Shown one piece after another: positions 17,425 through 26,090 of a DNA stretch of 64,000 bases. The DNA lies in the NCBI GenBank assembly GCA_964235495.1, contig CAXSAX010000016.1:1-64000 (forward strand), in the 5' to 3' direction. Under the pieces are notes generated by a model. It did not search any database and was not told the DNA's origin. It was given only the letters and a program-made list of their open reading frames with translations. A program made the position numbers and the translations under genes. Positions within the stretch are counted from its first letter, which is position 1, and every line of letters starts with the position of its first letter. This DNA comes from LMUY01 sp964235495 (GTDB lineage: Bacteria > Pseudomonadota > Alphaproteobacteria > Acetobacterales > Acetobacteraceae).

Positions 17425-17465
17425 AACACCTTGTTGCTTGAAACGCACAAAGACATAAAGCTAAG

Positions 17466-17795
17466 TTACGGTGTAAGATTCATTGTGGCTATGTAAGAAG
17501 GTGTTGGATCGCCCGTCATAAGTATTATTGTATAGTCAGAAATAGTTGACAGCACACGCGTTTTTGTGTTGTTACCAACGGTAAAACAATTGCCCTCTGT
17601 GTAAACGTCATGAAACCAAGTTGGACTTGATCTTTTTGAATTATTTAGATCGTTGACAAGGTGCAATGCCTCTAAGTTTTTGCATACAACGGCGGAATTT
17701 ATGGTGTAGTAATCTCGAGCACAAGCGTCAGTAGCATAAAAGCTATGCATTAATGATCCCATAACAAAAATACGCAAGCGGTTTTTGTGTGTCAT
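17466..17795 (-). CDS. Small secreted protein, possible orphan immunity protein
   Basis: A 109-residue protein with an N-terminal signal-like segment (MTHKNRLRIFVMGSLMHSFY, cleavage probably after DACA). The mature part has about 83 residues with two cysteines (VVCKNLEALH, GNCFTVG) and alternating strands toward the end. The pattern (one Cys near the start of the mature part, GxC in the middle, a final beta strand) is seen in many small exported proteins of unknown function. It occupies the second AT-rich cargo alone, with no toxin beside it, which fits an orphan immunity gene kept after its toxin was lost. Function is inferred from context only. Confidence 0.55.
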   Translation of the reverse strand: MTHKNRLRIFVMGSLMHSFYATDACARDYYTINSAVVCKNLEALHLVNDLNNSKRSSPTWFHDVYTEGNCFTVGNNTKTRVLSTISDYTIILMTGDPTPSYIATMNLTP

Positions 17796-17904
17796 AACAT
17801 CAAACTCCCTTAAAATTATATCCTCTAGCGCCTATTTGTGCCCGATCGGACCCTGTGCAACATATCAGGTGCTGCGCGTGGACGTGTCCTGGGTCGTCGC
17901 CGCG

Positions 17905-17994
17905 CCGCCGCCGGGTTCTGGCGCGTGGTGGTGATCGGTGAACTTCCTGGGGGACGGGCTGCAACACGTGTTCGATCCGCGGAGCGAGCGCTAG
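17905..17994 (+). pseudogene. dppC: dppC 3' relic with 344-bp internal deletion (third copy)
   Basis: 17905-17936 matches 15069-15100 of dppC and 17937-17994 matches 15445-15502, joined directly. The join lies at a GGTGATC/GGTGAAC-like sequence present at both ends of the lost 344 bp, so a short-homology deletion is likely. The relic ends FDPRSER and TAG. It marks the right border of the island, 111 bp before the transglutaminase gene end. Confidence 0.88.
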
Positions 17995-18105
17995 ATCGCG
18001 GCATGGTCCATGTTCGGTTCATTGCAGCAGGCGTCGAACAGCCGTTTGGACGCACCCGCCATGCTCCAGTCGCCAAGCATCTCGGCCAAGCCAGCCTGCG
18101 CCGGG

Positions 18106-18951
18106 TCAGGGCGCCTGCGTGCTGACGGCTTGGGTGGTGCGCATCGGCCCGGCGAGCGGACCCTTGATCCACACCGAGGGTGGCTGTGCCTCGGCCGAGC
18201 CGAAGATGGAGCAGAACGCCACGTCAGCCGCGTCCCGGCCGGCGCCGATCCGCACCAGCCCGTCCAGCGCAGCCATGCGGGTGGGGTCGAACAGGTACCA
18301 CGCGCCGCCGCTGGATCCGGCGAGGTAGGCCTCGAAGACGGCATGGAAATCGGGCGGGGTGAGCTGCCAGGCATAAGCGCTGATGTAGCGGGCGGGGATG
18401 CCGACCGCCCGGCACAGCGCAATGGCCAGGTGGGCGAAGTCCCGGCACACGCCGGCGCGGTCGCCCAAGGTGTCGTAGGCGCTGGTCAGTGCGTCCGAGG
18501 TGCCGGGCTGGTAGTCCACGTTGTCGCGAATCCAGTTGCAGATGGCGGTGGCGCGCTGGTGCCCTGCCGGCTCGTGGCCGAACTGGCGGTTGGCGAAGCG
18601 GCTCAGCCGGTCGGATTGACAGTAGCGGCTGGCATTGAGGTAGGGCAGCACGTCGATCGGCAGCGATCCGGCAGCGATCTCCGTCACCTCGTTCGGGTTC
18701 AGCATCAGCGGGTTGAGGCTGATCTCAGCCTGGTAATGAATCTGGAACTCGCCTTTCGGCACCAGGTAGCGCAGCACGCGGTTGCCGCTCTCGGCGAACT
18801 CGTAGCGATCTGGCTCGCCGAGCGCCGGATCGGTGCTGAGCGTCTCGGACAAGATGAGCTGGCGAGGGAAGCGGGCGGCCTCGAGGTTCAGCACGAACGG
18901 GGTGAGCGTCTCGACGCTGTAGCGCAGCGTGCAACCGATGGTGAAATCCAA
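18106..18951 (-). CDS. Transglutaminase-like cysteine protein
   Basis: A 281-residue protein with a bacterial transglutaminase N-terminal beta domain (residues 1 to about 100) and a transglutaminase-like core. The catalytic triad is visible as Cys169 (DRAGVCRDFAHL), His203 (PPDFHAVFEAYL) and Asp222 (WYLFDPTR). There is no signal peptide, so it acts in the cytoplasm. Family members act as proteases, ligases or amidases; the substrate cannot be told. Its 3' end borders the dppC cassette island, and YgfZ lies 36 bp upstream on the same strand. Confidence 0.88.
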   Translation of the reverse strand: MDFTIGCTLRYSVETLTPFVLNLEAARFPRQLILSETLSTDPALGEPDRYEFAESGNRVLRYLVPKGEFQIHYQAEISLNPLMLNPNEVTEIAAGSLPIDVLPYLNASRYCQSDRLSRFANRQFGHEPAGHQRATAICNWIRDNVDYQPGTSDALTSAYDTLGDRAGVCRDFAHLAIALCRAVGIPARYISAYAWQLTPPDFHAVFEAYLAGSSGGAWYLFDPTRMAALDGLVRIGAGRDAADVAFCSIFGSAEAQPPSVWIKGPLAGPMRTTQAVSTQAP

Positions 18952-18987
18952 TGCGCCCTCCTCTTGCCCGCATCAGGTCCTAGCAGG

Positions 18988-19791
18988 CTAGGAGGCGAGA
19001 CGCATCCAGGAGGGCACGTGCGCCGTCACCGGCCCTTCGCAGTCCAGCGCCGCGCCGACCGCGTCCGTCCGCAGCAATGCCAGGCCGATCCCGCCCCGGC
19101 TGGACCGCAAGCTGCCCACCTCCGCGCCATCGCGCAGCACGGGCGTGCCAGGAGCGGGCAGGGCGGCAGCGGACACGGGAATGAGGCGGCGCTTGATGAG
19201 GCCGCGGTACTTGGTCCGCGCCGTCAGCTCCTGGCCCATGTAGCAGCCCTTGGACCAGGATACCCCGCCCAGCTCGTCGAACCCGGCTTCCAGCAGCGTG
19301 CTTTTTTCCGCCTCCATGTCGCGGCTGCCATCCGGCAGGCCGAGGCGGAGACGGTGCAAGTCGTAATCGGCAGCGTCAGCCGAAACGGGCAGGTCGTTGC
19401 CCAGGATGCGCCAACCGGCTTGGGCCAGCCGTGGGTCCGGCACAGCCTTGAGAAAGGCGGGGCCGAGCGGGGCAAAGCCGTCCCAGCCGGCATACACGTC
19501 CAGCGTCTCGGGTGCGATGGCCACCTGGGCGCGCAGGCGGAAGCGGGTCAGGCGGCGGGCGAGGTCATCGCGCTGCGCCGCTTCCACGTCCAGCAGCAGG
19601 CGATCGCCGTCGGACAGGATGAAGAAATCCGCCAGCCACTTGCCCTGCGGCGTCAGCAGCGCGGCCCACACGGCACGGCCGGAGCCGGCCAGCGCCACGT
19701 CGTTGGACACCAGCCCCTGCAGGAATGGCACCCGGTCCGCCCCGGACACGGACAGCACGGCGCGGCTGGGCAAGAGGGCGAGATAGGCCAT
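18988..19791 (-). CDS. ygfZ: Folate-binding protein YgfZ
   Basis: A 267-residue member of the GcvT-related YgfZ family, which uses tetrahydrofolate in the repair or assembly of certain iron-sulfur enzymes. The family signature K-G-C-Y-x-G-Q-E is present at residues 181-188 (KGCYMGQELTAR), including the conserved cysteine. The N-terminal part has FLQGLVSNDV and LLTPQGKWLADFFI, typical of the folate-binding fold. It is divergent from the GT9 gene, 80 bp away, and in line with the downstream transglutaminase gene. Confidence 0.93.
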   Translation of the reverse strand: MAYLALLPSRAVLSVSGADRVPFLQGLVSNDVALAGSGRAVWAALLTPQGKWLADFFILSDGDRLLLDVEAAQRDDLARRLTRFRLRAQVAIAPETLDVYAGWDGFAPLGPAFLKAVPDPRLAQAGWRILGNDLPVSADAADYDLHRLRLGLPDGSRDMEAEKSTLLEAGFDELGGVSWSKGCYMGQELTARTKYRGLIKRRLIPVSAAALPAPGTPVLRDGAEVGSLRSSRGGIGLALLRTDAVGAALDCEGPVTAHVPSWMRLAS

Positions 19792-19871
19792 GCACGCCAG
19801 GTAAGCCGCGCAGCTCCCCGGGGCAAGGCGGTGCTTTGCCGGGGTCCCGCCAGGCTGTTACAGCATCGGCC

Positions 19872-20762
19872 ATGCGGGTCTTGTTCATCACGGCGACGCG
19901 GATCGGCGACGCGGTCCTGTCCACGGGCCTGCTCGGCCATCTGCTGCGGACCTACCCGGCGGCCCGCTTCACCGTGGCGTGCGGGCCGGTGGCGGAAGGC
20001 GTGTTCGCCCGCATGCCGAACCGCGACCGCACGATCATCATCGACAAGCGAAGCTATGACCGCCACTGGCTGGCCCTGTGGCGGCAGACCGTGACGACGG
20101 TGTGGGATTTGGCAGTGGATCTGCGCGGCTCGGCGGTGACGCTTCTGCTGCCCGCCCGCCGCCGCGCCATCATGCGCGGCGGACGGCGGCCCGGCCATCG
20201 GCTGACCCACTTGGCCGGCACGCTGGGTTTGGCGGAGCCACCGCTGCCCGTCGCCTGGTGGGCTGCGGCGGACGAGGCGCGGGCGGTCGCGCTGCTGCCC
20301 CCCAACGGCCCGGTGGTCGCCCTTGGCCCCACGGCCAACTGGGCCGGCAAGGCTTGGCCTGCGGACCGCTATGCCGCCTTGTTCCGCGCGCTGGCGCCTT
20401 CGCTGCCAGGGGCGCGGGCCGCAGTGTTCGCAGGCCCTGGAGCGGCGGAGCGGGCGATGGCCGCGCCCGTGCTGGCGGCGCTGCCAGGCGCTATCGACCT
20501 CGCTGGAAACCTTACGCTGCCGGAAGCCGCCGCATGCCTCGCGCGCTGCCGCCTGTTTATAGGCAACGACTCCGGGCTGATGCACCTGGCGGCCGCGACC
20601 GGAACCACCACGCTCGGCCTGTTCGGCCCCACTCCGGCCAGCGAATACGGGCCATCTGGCCGCTGCGCCGCTGCGGTGCTGGCGCCTGGCCCGGCCGGCA
20701 ACACGCCGATGGCCGCCTTGCCGATGGATCAAGTTCTGGCTCGGGTGCTCGAATTGCTGTGA
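19872..20762 (+). CDS. Glycosyltransferase family 9 (heptosyltransferase-like)
   Basis: A 296-residue GT9 protein. The ATG was chosen because MRVLFITATRIGDAVLSTG is the family N-terminus, with the IGD loop. The C-terminal domain has ALGPTANWAGKAWP, CRLFIGNDSGLMHLAAATGT and LGLFGPTPASEYGP, the conserved ADP-heptose-type donor site with the D-S-G-x-M-H motif. It probably adds a heptose or related sugar to the lipopolysaccharide core. Its TGA overlaps the GTG of the next glycosyltransferase. Confidence 0.9.
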   Translation: MRVLFITATRIGDAVLSTGLLGHLLRTYPAARFTVACGPVAEGVFARMPNRDRTIIIDKRSYDRHWLALWRQTVTTVWDLAVDLRGSAVTLLLPARRRAIMRGGRRPGHRLTHLAGTLGLAEPPLPVAWWAAADEARAVALLPPNGPVVALGPTANWAGKAWPADRYAALFRALAPSLPGARAAVFAGPGAAERAMAAPVLAALPGAIDLAGNLTLPEAAACLARCRLFIGNDSGLMHLAAATGTTTLGLFGPTPASEYGPSGRCAAAVLAPGPAGNTPMAALPMDQVLARVLELL

Positions 20763-21778
20763 GGGTGGCGCACATCATGGCAGGCGCGCCGCAGGGGGGG
20801 GCGGAGCTGTTCTTCGAGCGGCTGGTGTCAGCGCAGCAACGCGCCGGAGACGATGTGCTGCCTGTTATCCGCACGGATGCGGCACGAGCGGGACGGCTGC
20901 CGGGCTCATTGCAGTTGCCGTTTGGCGGCGCACTCGACCTGCGGACCCGGCCCCGGCTGGTGGCCGCCTTGCACCCGTTCGCGCCCCGGGTCGCGGTCGC
21001 GTGGATGAACCGCGCCGCCCGTTTCACGCCCACCGGGGACTGGGTTCTGGTTGGTCGGCTCGGCGGGTATTACGACCTGCGCTACTATCGGGGGTGCGAC
21101 CACCTCGTGGCCAACACGTGTGCCCTGGCCGAGTGGATCGTGGCGAAGGGCTGGCCTGCTGCACGCACCCACTATCTCCCGAATTTCGCGCCCGACCTTT
21201 CAGGCGCCGCGCCGGAGCGGCTGGGCGTGCCCCCGGGCCGCCCGCTGGTGCTGGCGATGGGGCGGCTGCACCGCAACAAGGCGTTCGATGTGCTGCTGCG
21301 CGCGCTGTCCCACCTGTCCGGGGCCCACGCCATCATCGCGGGCGAGGGGCCAGAGCGAGAAGCCCTGGAGACTTTGGCCCGCCAATTGGGCATAGCGGAC
21401 CGGGTGCAGTTCCCTGGTTGGCGGTCGGACGGCGCCGCGCTGCTCGCCGGGTGCGGCGCGCTGGCGTGTCCCTCGCGCCACGAGCCGCTTGGCAACGTCA
21501 TCGCTGAGGCGTGGAGCGCGGGCCGCCCCGTGGTGGCCGCCGCCGCCGCTGGGCCGCGCGAGCTGATCCGGCCTGGCGAGGACGGCCTGCTGGTGCCGCT
21601 GGAGGATGCGGAGGCGCTGGCCACCTCGCTTGGCCTGGTGCTGCAAAGCCCCCCGCTCGCGGCCCGGCTTGCTGCGGCGGGGCGGGCGCGATGGGAGGCG
21701 GAGTTCGCCGAAGCGCCGGTGCTGGCCCGGTGGCGCGGCTTCCTGCAATCGGTGGAGAAGCCTGCGTGTGCGGCATAG
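20759..21778 (+). CDS. Glycosyltransferase, GT4 family
   Basis: A 339-residue GT-B transferase. The start is the GTG that overlaps the GT9 stop by four bases; from here the N-terminus reads MRVAHIMAGAPQGGAELFFE with the glycine loop of GT4 enzymes. Donor-site motifs are LAMGRLHRNKAFD, AIIAGEGPEREALE, and PSRHEPLGNVIAEAWSAG with the E-x7-E pair. With the GT9 gene upstream and asparagine synthase-like gene downstream (starts overlap by 13 bp), it forms a small lipopolysaccharide or glycan operon. Confidence 0.9.
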   Translation: MRVAHIMAGAPQGGAELFFERLVSAQQRAGDDVLPVIRTDAARAGRLPGSLQLPFGGALDLRTRPRLVAALHPFAPRVAVAWMNRAARFTPTGDWVLVGRLGGYYDLRYYRGCDHLVANTCALAEWIVAKGWPAARTHYLPNFAPDLSGAAPERLGVPPGRPLVLAMGRLHRNKAFDVLLRALSHLSGAHAIIAGEGPEREALETLARQLGIADRVQFPGWRSDGAALLAGCGALACPSRHEPLGNVIAEAWSAGRPVVAAAAAGPRELIRPGEDGLLVPLEDAEALATSLGLVLQSPPLAARLAAAGRARWEAEFAEAPVLARWRGFLQSVEKPACAA

Positions 21779-23520
21779 CCGGGCTGGCGATGGCGCAGAA
21801 CGCGCCGCCACCCGCACCGATGACGCTGGCGGCGCTTTCCCATGCCCTGGCGCATCGCGGGCCGGACGGGGAGGGGCACATGGCGACCGGGCAGGTCGCG
21901 CTGGTGCAGACCCGGCTCGCCATCATCGACCTGCAAACCGGCGACCAACCTTTGTTCGCGGGGGCGGCGTCGCTGGTGGCCAACGGCGAGGTGTACAACT
22001 ACCGCGAGCTGTCGCCGGGCCTGCCGTTGCACACCGCCAGCGATTGCGAGCCGCCGCTGCACCTGTGGCAGCAATCAGGCGCAGCCTATGCCCAGCAGCT
22101 GCGCGGCATGTACGCGATCGCCATCCACGATCGCGCCAGCCGCAGCCTGACGCTCACGCGGGACCGCTTCGGCATCAAGCCGCTCTATACCGCCGTCATC
22201 CCCGGCGGCCTCGCCTTCGCGTCTGAGCCGCAGGCACTGCTGGCGGCGGGGCTGGCGAAGCGGGAGGTGCGCCCGGCGGTGCGGGACGAGCTGCTGCAGA
22301 TGCAGTTCACCACAGGGGCGGACACCATCTTCCCCGGCATCCAGCGCGTGCTGCCCGGAGAGACGCTGCGGGTGGTCGATGGCCAGGTGGTGGATCGCTG
22401 CCGGCTGGAGGCGCTGCCGCCGGGTCCGCCGGAGGAGATCGGCGAGGACGCGGCGCTGGCCCGGCTGGACGCGGCGCTGGAGCAGTCGGTCGAGCTGCAC
22501 CAGCGCAGCGACGTGCCGTATGGCATGTTCCTCTCCGGCGGCGTGGACAGCGCGGCGGTGCTGGCGCTGATGGCGCGGCTGAACGAGGCGCCCGTTCTGG
22601 CCTACACCGCCGGGTTCGATGCGGCGGGCGCCGCAGACGAGCGAGCCCAGGCTGCGGGGCTCGCCCAAGCCGTGGGTGCGCGGCACGAGACGGTGGCGGT
22701 GAGCGAGGCGATGGTTTGGGACGCGCTGCCCCGGATCGTGGCCGCCATGGACGACCCGGCGGCCGACTACGCCATCATCCCCACCTGGTTCCTGGCGCAG
22801 CGGGCCCGGCAGGATGTCAAGGTGGTGCTGTCCGGCGAGGGCGGTGACGAGATGTTCGCCGGCTACGGCCGCTACCGCAGCGCGATACGGCCCTGGTGGC
22901 GCGGCGGGCGGAGCATGCGCACCCGTGGAACGTTCGACCGCCTCGAAGTTCTGCGCTCCGCGCTTCCAGGCTGGCGGGATGGCATGGCGGCGGCGGACGC
23001 CCGGGCCGCTACCGGCGGGCGCAGCCGCCTGCAGGTGGCGCAGGCGACGGACGTGGCGGATTGGCTGCCGAACGACCTGCTGCTGAAGCTGGACCGCTGC
23101 CTGATGGCGCACGGGGTTGAGGGGCGCACGCCCTTCCTGGATGCAGGGGTTGCGGCGGCTGCGTTCTGCCTGCCGGATAAGCTGAAGGTTAGGGATGGCC
23201 GCGGCAAGTGGCTGCTGCGCTGCTGGTTGCAGCGCCACCTGCCGCAGGCGCGCCCGTTCGCGCCCAAGCAGGGGTTCACGGTGCCTGTGGGCGCCTGGAT
23301 CGCGGGGCAGGGCGCGCGGCTGGGAGCGCTGGTGGCGGCGCAGCCGGGCGTGGCCGAGATCGCGGACCCGGAACGGGTGAGATCGTTGTTCCGCAGTGCG
23401 GGCGGCCGGCGCGAGGGCTTTGCCGCGTGGACGCTGCTGTTCTATGCGCTGTGGCACCGGGCGCATGTCGAGGCGTTGCCGGTGGGCGGGAACGTGTTCG
23501 AGGTGCTGGCTTCGGGCTAG
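21766..23520 (+). CDS. asnB: Asparagine synthase (glutamine-hydrolysing), AsnB type
   Basis: A 584-residue two-domain amidotransferase. The GTG start was chosen because it puts the catalytic cysteine at position 2 (MCGIAGLAM), which becomes the N-terminal nucleophile of the glutaminase domain. RGPDGEGH and ANGEVYNYREL are glutaminase signatures. The synthetase domain has the pyrophosphatase loop SGGVDSAAVLAL and LSGEGGDEMFAGYGRY. It makes asparagine from aspartate, or amidates a sugar or peptide in a glycan pathway; its place at the end of a glycosyltransferase operon makes the second use possible. Confidence 0.9.
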   Translation: MCGIAGLAMAQNAPPPAPMTLAALSHALAHRGPDGEGHMATGQVALVQTRLAIIDLQTGDQPLFAGAASLVANGEVYNYRELSPGLPLHTASDCEPPLHLWQQSGAAYAQQLRGMYAIAIHDRASRSLTLTRDRFGIKPLYTAVIPGGLAFASEPQALLAAGLAKREVRPAVRDELLQMQFTTGADTIFPGIQRVLPGETLRVVDGQVVDRCRLEALPPGPPEEIGEDAALARLDAALEQSVELHQRSDVPYGMFLSGGVDSAAVLALMARLNEAPVLAYTAGFDAAGAADERAQAAGLAQAVGARHETVAVSEAMVWDALPRIVAAMDDPAADYAIIPTWFLAQRARQDVKVVLSGEGGDEMFAGYGRYRSAIRPWWRGGRSMRTRGTFDRLEVLRSALPGWRDGMAAADARAATGGRSRLQVAQATDVADWLPNDLLLKLDRCLMAHGVEGRTPFLDAGVAAAAFCLPDKLKVRDGRGKWLLRCWLQRHLPQARPFAPKQGFTVPVGAWIAGQGARLGALVAAQPGVAEIADPERVRSLFRSAGGRREGFAAWTLLFYALWHRAHVEALPVGGNVFEVLASG

Positions 23521-23593
23521 GTGCGCGGCCCACCCCGACCCAGGCCTTTTCCCGCGCGCGGACGAGGCAAAAGCAGCAAGCCGGAACAATGCC

Positions 23594-24937
23594 ATGCCCC
23601 ATTTTGACCTGCTCATCCGCAACGGCGCCGCGATCCTTCCCTGGGGCGAGGTCGTCACCGACATCGGCGTGCGGGACGGCCGCATCGTCGCCCTGGGCGC
23701 TGCCGGCACCGCAGAGGAGGTGATCGACGCCGCCGGGCTGCATGTGCTGCCGGGCCTGATGGACCCGCACGTGCACTTGCGCGACCCGGGGGACCCTGCG
23801 GTCGAGACCGTCGGCACCGGCACCCAGGCCGCCATCCTCGGTGGGCTGACGGTGGTGTTCGACATGCCCAACACGGCCCCGCCCATCACGGACGCGGCCC
23901 GCGTGTCCTGGAAGCAGGGCTACGCTGCCGCCAACAGCTGGTGCGACTTCGGCTTCTACGTCGGCGCCACCCGCGCCAACACGCCGGACCTTGCCGCCAT
24001 GGAGACGATGGGGGGCGTGTGCGCGGTCAAGGTGTTTGCAGGCAGCTCGACCGGGGATTTACTGATCGAGGACGATGCCGGCCTGGAGGCGGTGATGCGC
24101 TCCGGCCGCCGTCCGGTCGCCTACCACAGCGAGGACGAATACCGCCTGCGGGACCGCCGGCCGCAGTTCCGCTCCGGCATGCCTTACCGCAGCCACATGG
24201 AATGGCGGGACGAGACCTGCGCCTTGCTCGGCACGAGCCGTATTCTGTCGCTCGCACGCAAGACGGGGCGGCCAGCGCACATCCTGCATGTCTCGACGGC
24301 GGCGGAGCTGGAGCTGCTGCGTGACCATCGCGACATCGCCACGACCGAGTTGCTGGTCAACCACCTGACCCAGTGGGCGCCGGACGCCTACGACCGATTG
24401 GACGGCTATGCCGTGATGAACCCGCCAATCCGTGGGCGGGAGCATTGGGAGGCCGCCTGGGCCGCGGTGCGGGACGGCACCGCGGACACGATCGGCAGCG
24501 ATCACGCGCCGCACCCCCGCGCGGCCAAGGAGCGGCCCTGGCCGGAGGTCGCGGCGGGGCTGACCGGAGTGCAGACGTTGGTGCCCATTATGCTGAACCA
24601 TGTGAGCGCCGGCCGGCTCAGCCTATCGCGCCTGGCGGACCTGATGTGCGCCGGCCCGGCCCGGGTGTACGGCATGGTCGGCAAGGGGCGGCTGGCTGCC
24701 GGCTACGACGCCGATTTCACCCTGGTGGACATGAAGCGGCAGCGCACGATCAAGGATTCATGGATCGTCTCGCCCTGCGGCTGGACGCCGTTCGCGGGCA
24801 TGGCCATCACCGGGTGGCCGGAGATGACCGTCATCCGCGGCCAGGTGGTGATGCGTGAGGAGGAGATCGTGGGCCTGCCCCGCGGCCGGCTGGTGCGGTT
24901 TCGGGACGGCCCCGCCGTCATGGACCCGACAGGTTGA
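23594..24937 (+). CDS. pyrC: Dihydroorotase
   Basis: A 447-residue amidohydrolase of the class I dihydroorotase/allantoinase type, in pyrimidine synthesis. Metal ligands: H-x-H in DPHVHLRDPG, the carbamylated lysine in CAVKVFAGSSTGD, histidines in VAYHSEDEY and AHILHVSTA, and the catalytic aspartate in GSDHAPHP. Allantoinase is the main alternative, but the sequence SSTGD after the lysine is typical of alphaproteobacterial dihydroorotases. The 3' end overlaps the convergent lipoprotein gene by 20 bp. Confidence 0.88.
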   Translation: MPHFDLLIRNGAAILPWGEVVTDIGVRDGRIVALGAAGTAEEVIDAAGLHVLPGLMDPHVHLRDPGDPAVETVGTGTQAAILGGLTVVFDMPNTAPPITDAARVSWKQGYAAANSWCDFGFYVGATRANTPDLAAMETMGGVCAVKVFAGSSTGDLLIEDDAGLEAVMRSGRRPVAYHSEDEYRLRDRRPQFRSGMPYRSHMEWRDETCALLGTSRILSLARKTGRPAHILHVSTAAELELLRDHRDIATTELLVNHLTQWAPDAYDRLDGYAVMNPPIRGREHWEAAWAAVRDGTADTIGSDHAPHPRAAKERPWPEVAAGLTGVQTLVPIMLNHVSAGRLSLSRLADLMCAGPARVYGMVGKGRLAAGYDADFTLVDMKRQRTIKDSWIVSPCGWTPFAGMAITGWPEMTVIRGQVVMREEEIVGLPRGRLVRFRDGPAVMDPTG

Positions 24938-25304
24938 GCGACTTGGGCCAGCGCGCGGTGATCTGCCGCACCTGCTCCGGCGTCAGCGGCGGGCTGTCCG
25001 CGAGCGGGCGGGGCAGGCTGGCGAACGCCTCCGGGTCGGCCCAGCACTCCACGTCCGCCAGCGTGCGGGTGCAGAACTGCGGCGGGCCGGGCAGCTGCTC
25101 GCGTGGGGCGCAATAGGTCTGCTGGCGGTCCAGCCGCACGATCGAGCAGTCCTTGCCGGTGACGGCCGAGACCCCTGCATCCACCACGCCGCGCCCGAAC
25201 ACGGTGACGCTGGCCGCCTCCACCCCGGCTGCCACGCCGACGCCGACGCAGCCCCCGAGCGGGGCGATCGCCAACAGCAGGACCGCGCGTGACAAGTGAG
25301 ACAT
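24918..25304 (-). CDS. Hypothetical lipoprotein
   Basis: A 128-residue protein with a lipoprotein signal: MSHLSRAVLLLAIAPLGGC, lipobox LGGC, followed by small residues. The mature part is Cys-containing (DCSIVRL, TYCAPRE, FCTRT, ECWADPE) and proline-rich. No named family was recognised. The ATG at 25304 gives the shortest good signal; a TTG nine bases upstream is also possible. It is convergent with pyrC. Confidence 0.7.
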   Translation of the reverse strand: MSHLSRAVLLLAIAPLGGCVGVGVAAGVEAASVTVFGRGVVDAGVSAVTGKDCSIVRLDRQQTYCAPREQLPGPPQFCTRTLADVECWADPEAFASLPRPLADSPPLTPEQVRQITARWPKSLNLSGP

Positions 25305-25400
25305 GCAATTCAATCAACCACGAGGAGATGAACACAGGGTTTCCCGCGGCGGGGGGCATCGCTATGGTCCGCCATCGCCCCGCCCCCGGGACGGAGGGTT

Positions 25401-26090
25401 TTGACAAGCGTGGCCGACATCTTTGACGAGCTGAGTGAGGACATCCGGGCCGAGCGCGCCCGGGCCGCGGCCAAGCGCTACGGCCTGATCGCCGGCCTGG
25501 CCGCGTTGCTGCTGGTGGCCGGGGTGGGCGCGTGGCAGGGCTGGGAATGGCGGCAGGGCAAGCAGGCCGAGGCGGCGGCCGCGCCTTACCTGGACGCGAT
25601 GCGCGCCGCCGACGCGCTGCCGCTCGGTCCCAGCCCGCAGCGCACGCCGGATGCGGATGCGTTCGCCAAGATCGCCAGCACCGCGCCAGCCGGGTACCGA
25701 TCCCTGGCGTTGCTGCGGGAGGCCGGGCTGCGCTGGGATGCCGGGGACAAGGACGCCGCATTCGCGCTTTGGATGCAGCTGTCGGCCGACGAGGCAGCGG
25801 ACCCGATGCTGCGGGATCTTGCGACCTTGCTCTGGGCACAGCACTCGGTCGATGCCGGAGACCCGGCGGCGATCGCCGCGCGCACTGGCAAGCTGGAGGC
25901 GGCCGGAAATCCATGGCGACCGCTGGCGCAGGAGGTGGACGCGTTGCTCGCCCTGCGGCAGGACGATAAGCCTAAGGCGGAAAGCCTGTTGCGGGTGCTG
26001 TCCGTGGACGGGCTCGCGCCTGACAGCCTGCGCGGCCGGGCGACGGCCCTGCTGACCTTGCTGGGCGCCGTGCCGGGGGCGCGCGGATGA
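25401..26090 (+). CDS. YfgM-like membrane-anchored TPR protein
   Basis: A 229-residue protein. Residues 1-25 are charged and cytoplasmic (DIFDELSEDIRAERARAA). One membrane segment lies at about 28-47 (LIAGLAALLLVAGVGAWQGW). The periplasmic rest is helical and resembles degenerate tetratricopeptide repeats, as in the YfgM/DUF2659 family that works with the SecYEG translocon and BAM. The order yfgM-bamB-der, known from many Proteobacteria, is kept here: its stop overlaps the bamB ATG. Start is TTG at 25401 or GTG at 25410; GGAGGG lies just before both. Confidence 0.8.
   Translation: MTSVADIFDELSEDIRAERARAAAKRYGLIAGLAALLLVAGVGAWQGWEWRQGKQAEAAAAPYLDAMRAADALPLGPSPQRTPDADAFAKIASTAPAGYRSLALLREAGLRWDAGDKDAAFALWMQLSADEAADPMLRDLATLLWAQHSVDAGDPAAIAARTGKLEAAGNPWRPLAQEVDALLALRQDDKPKAESLLRVLSVDGLAPDSLRGRATALLTLLGAVPGARG

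Larger units (their letters stand above)
15503..17994. other. Cassette island: AT-rich cargo separated by dppC 3' fragments
   Basis: The DNA between dppC and the transglutaminase gene alternates between AT-rich cargo (15503-16874 and 17425 to about 17904; for example about 38% GC in 15541-15600 and 40% in 17641-17700) and GC-rich 3' pieces of dppC (16875-17424, 17905-17994). All convincing cargo genes are on the minus strand. No transposase, integrase, inverted repeats or tRNA was seen, so recombination through dppC homology, rather than transposition, is the simplest explanation. The arrangement resembles displaced orphan toxin/immunity modules at rhs or cdi loci, but with an ordinary permease gene as the anchor; that is inference. 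Confidence 0.8.

Noticed and set aside
15562..17448. A single 628-residue minus-strand protein spanning the cassette
   Set aside because: Its first 190 codons are the antisense of the dppC repeat (low-complexity His/Gln/Arg/Gly), so only the part below 16875 can be real coding sequence.
15503..17994. A prophage remnant, because of the lambda-R-like enzyme
   Set aside because: No holin, spanin, structural, integrase or repressor genes are near, and the enzyme follows a DUF4214-like region that phage endolysins lack.
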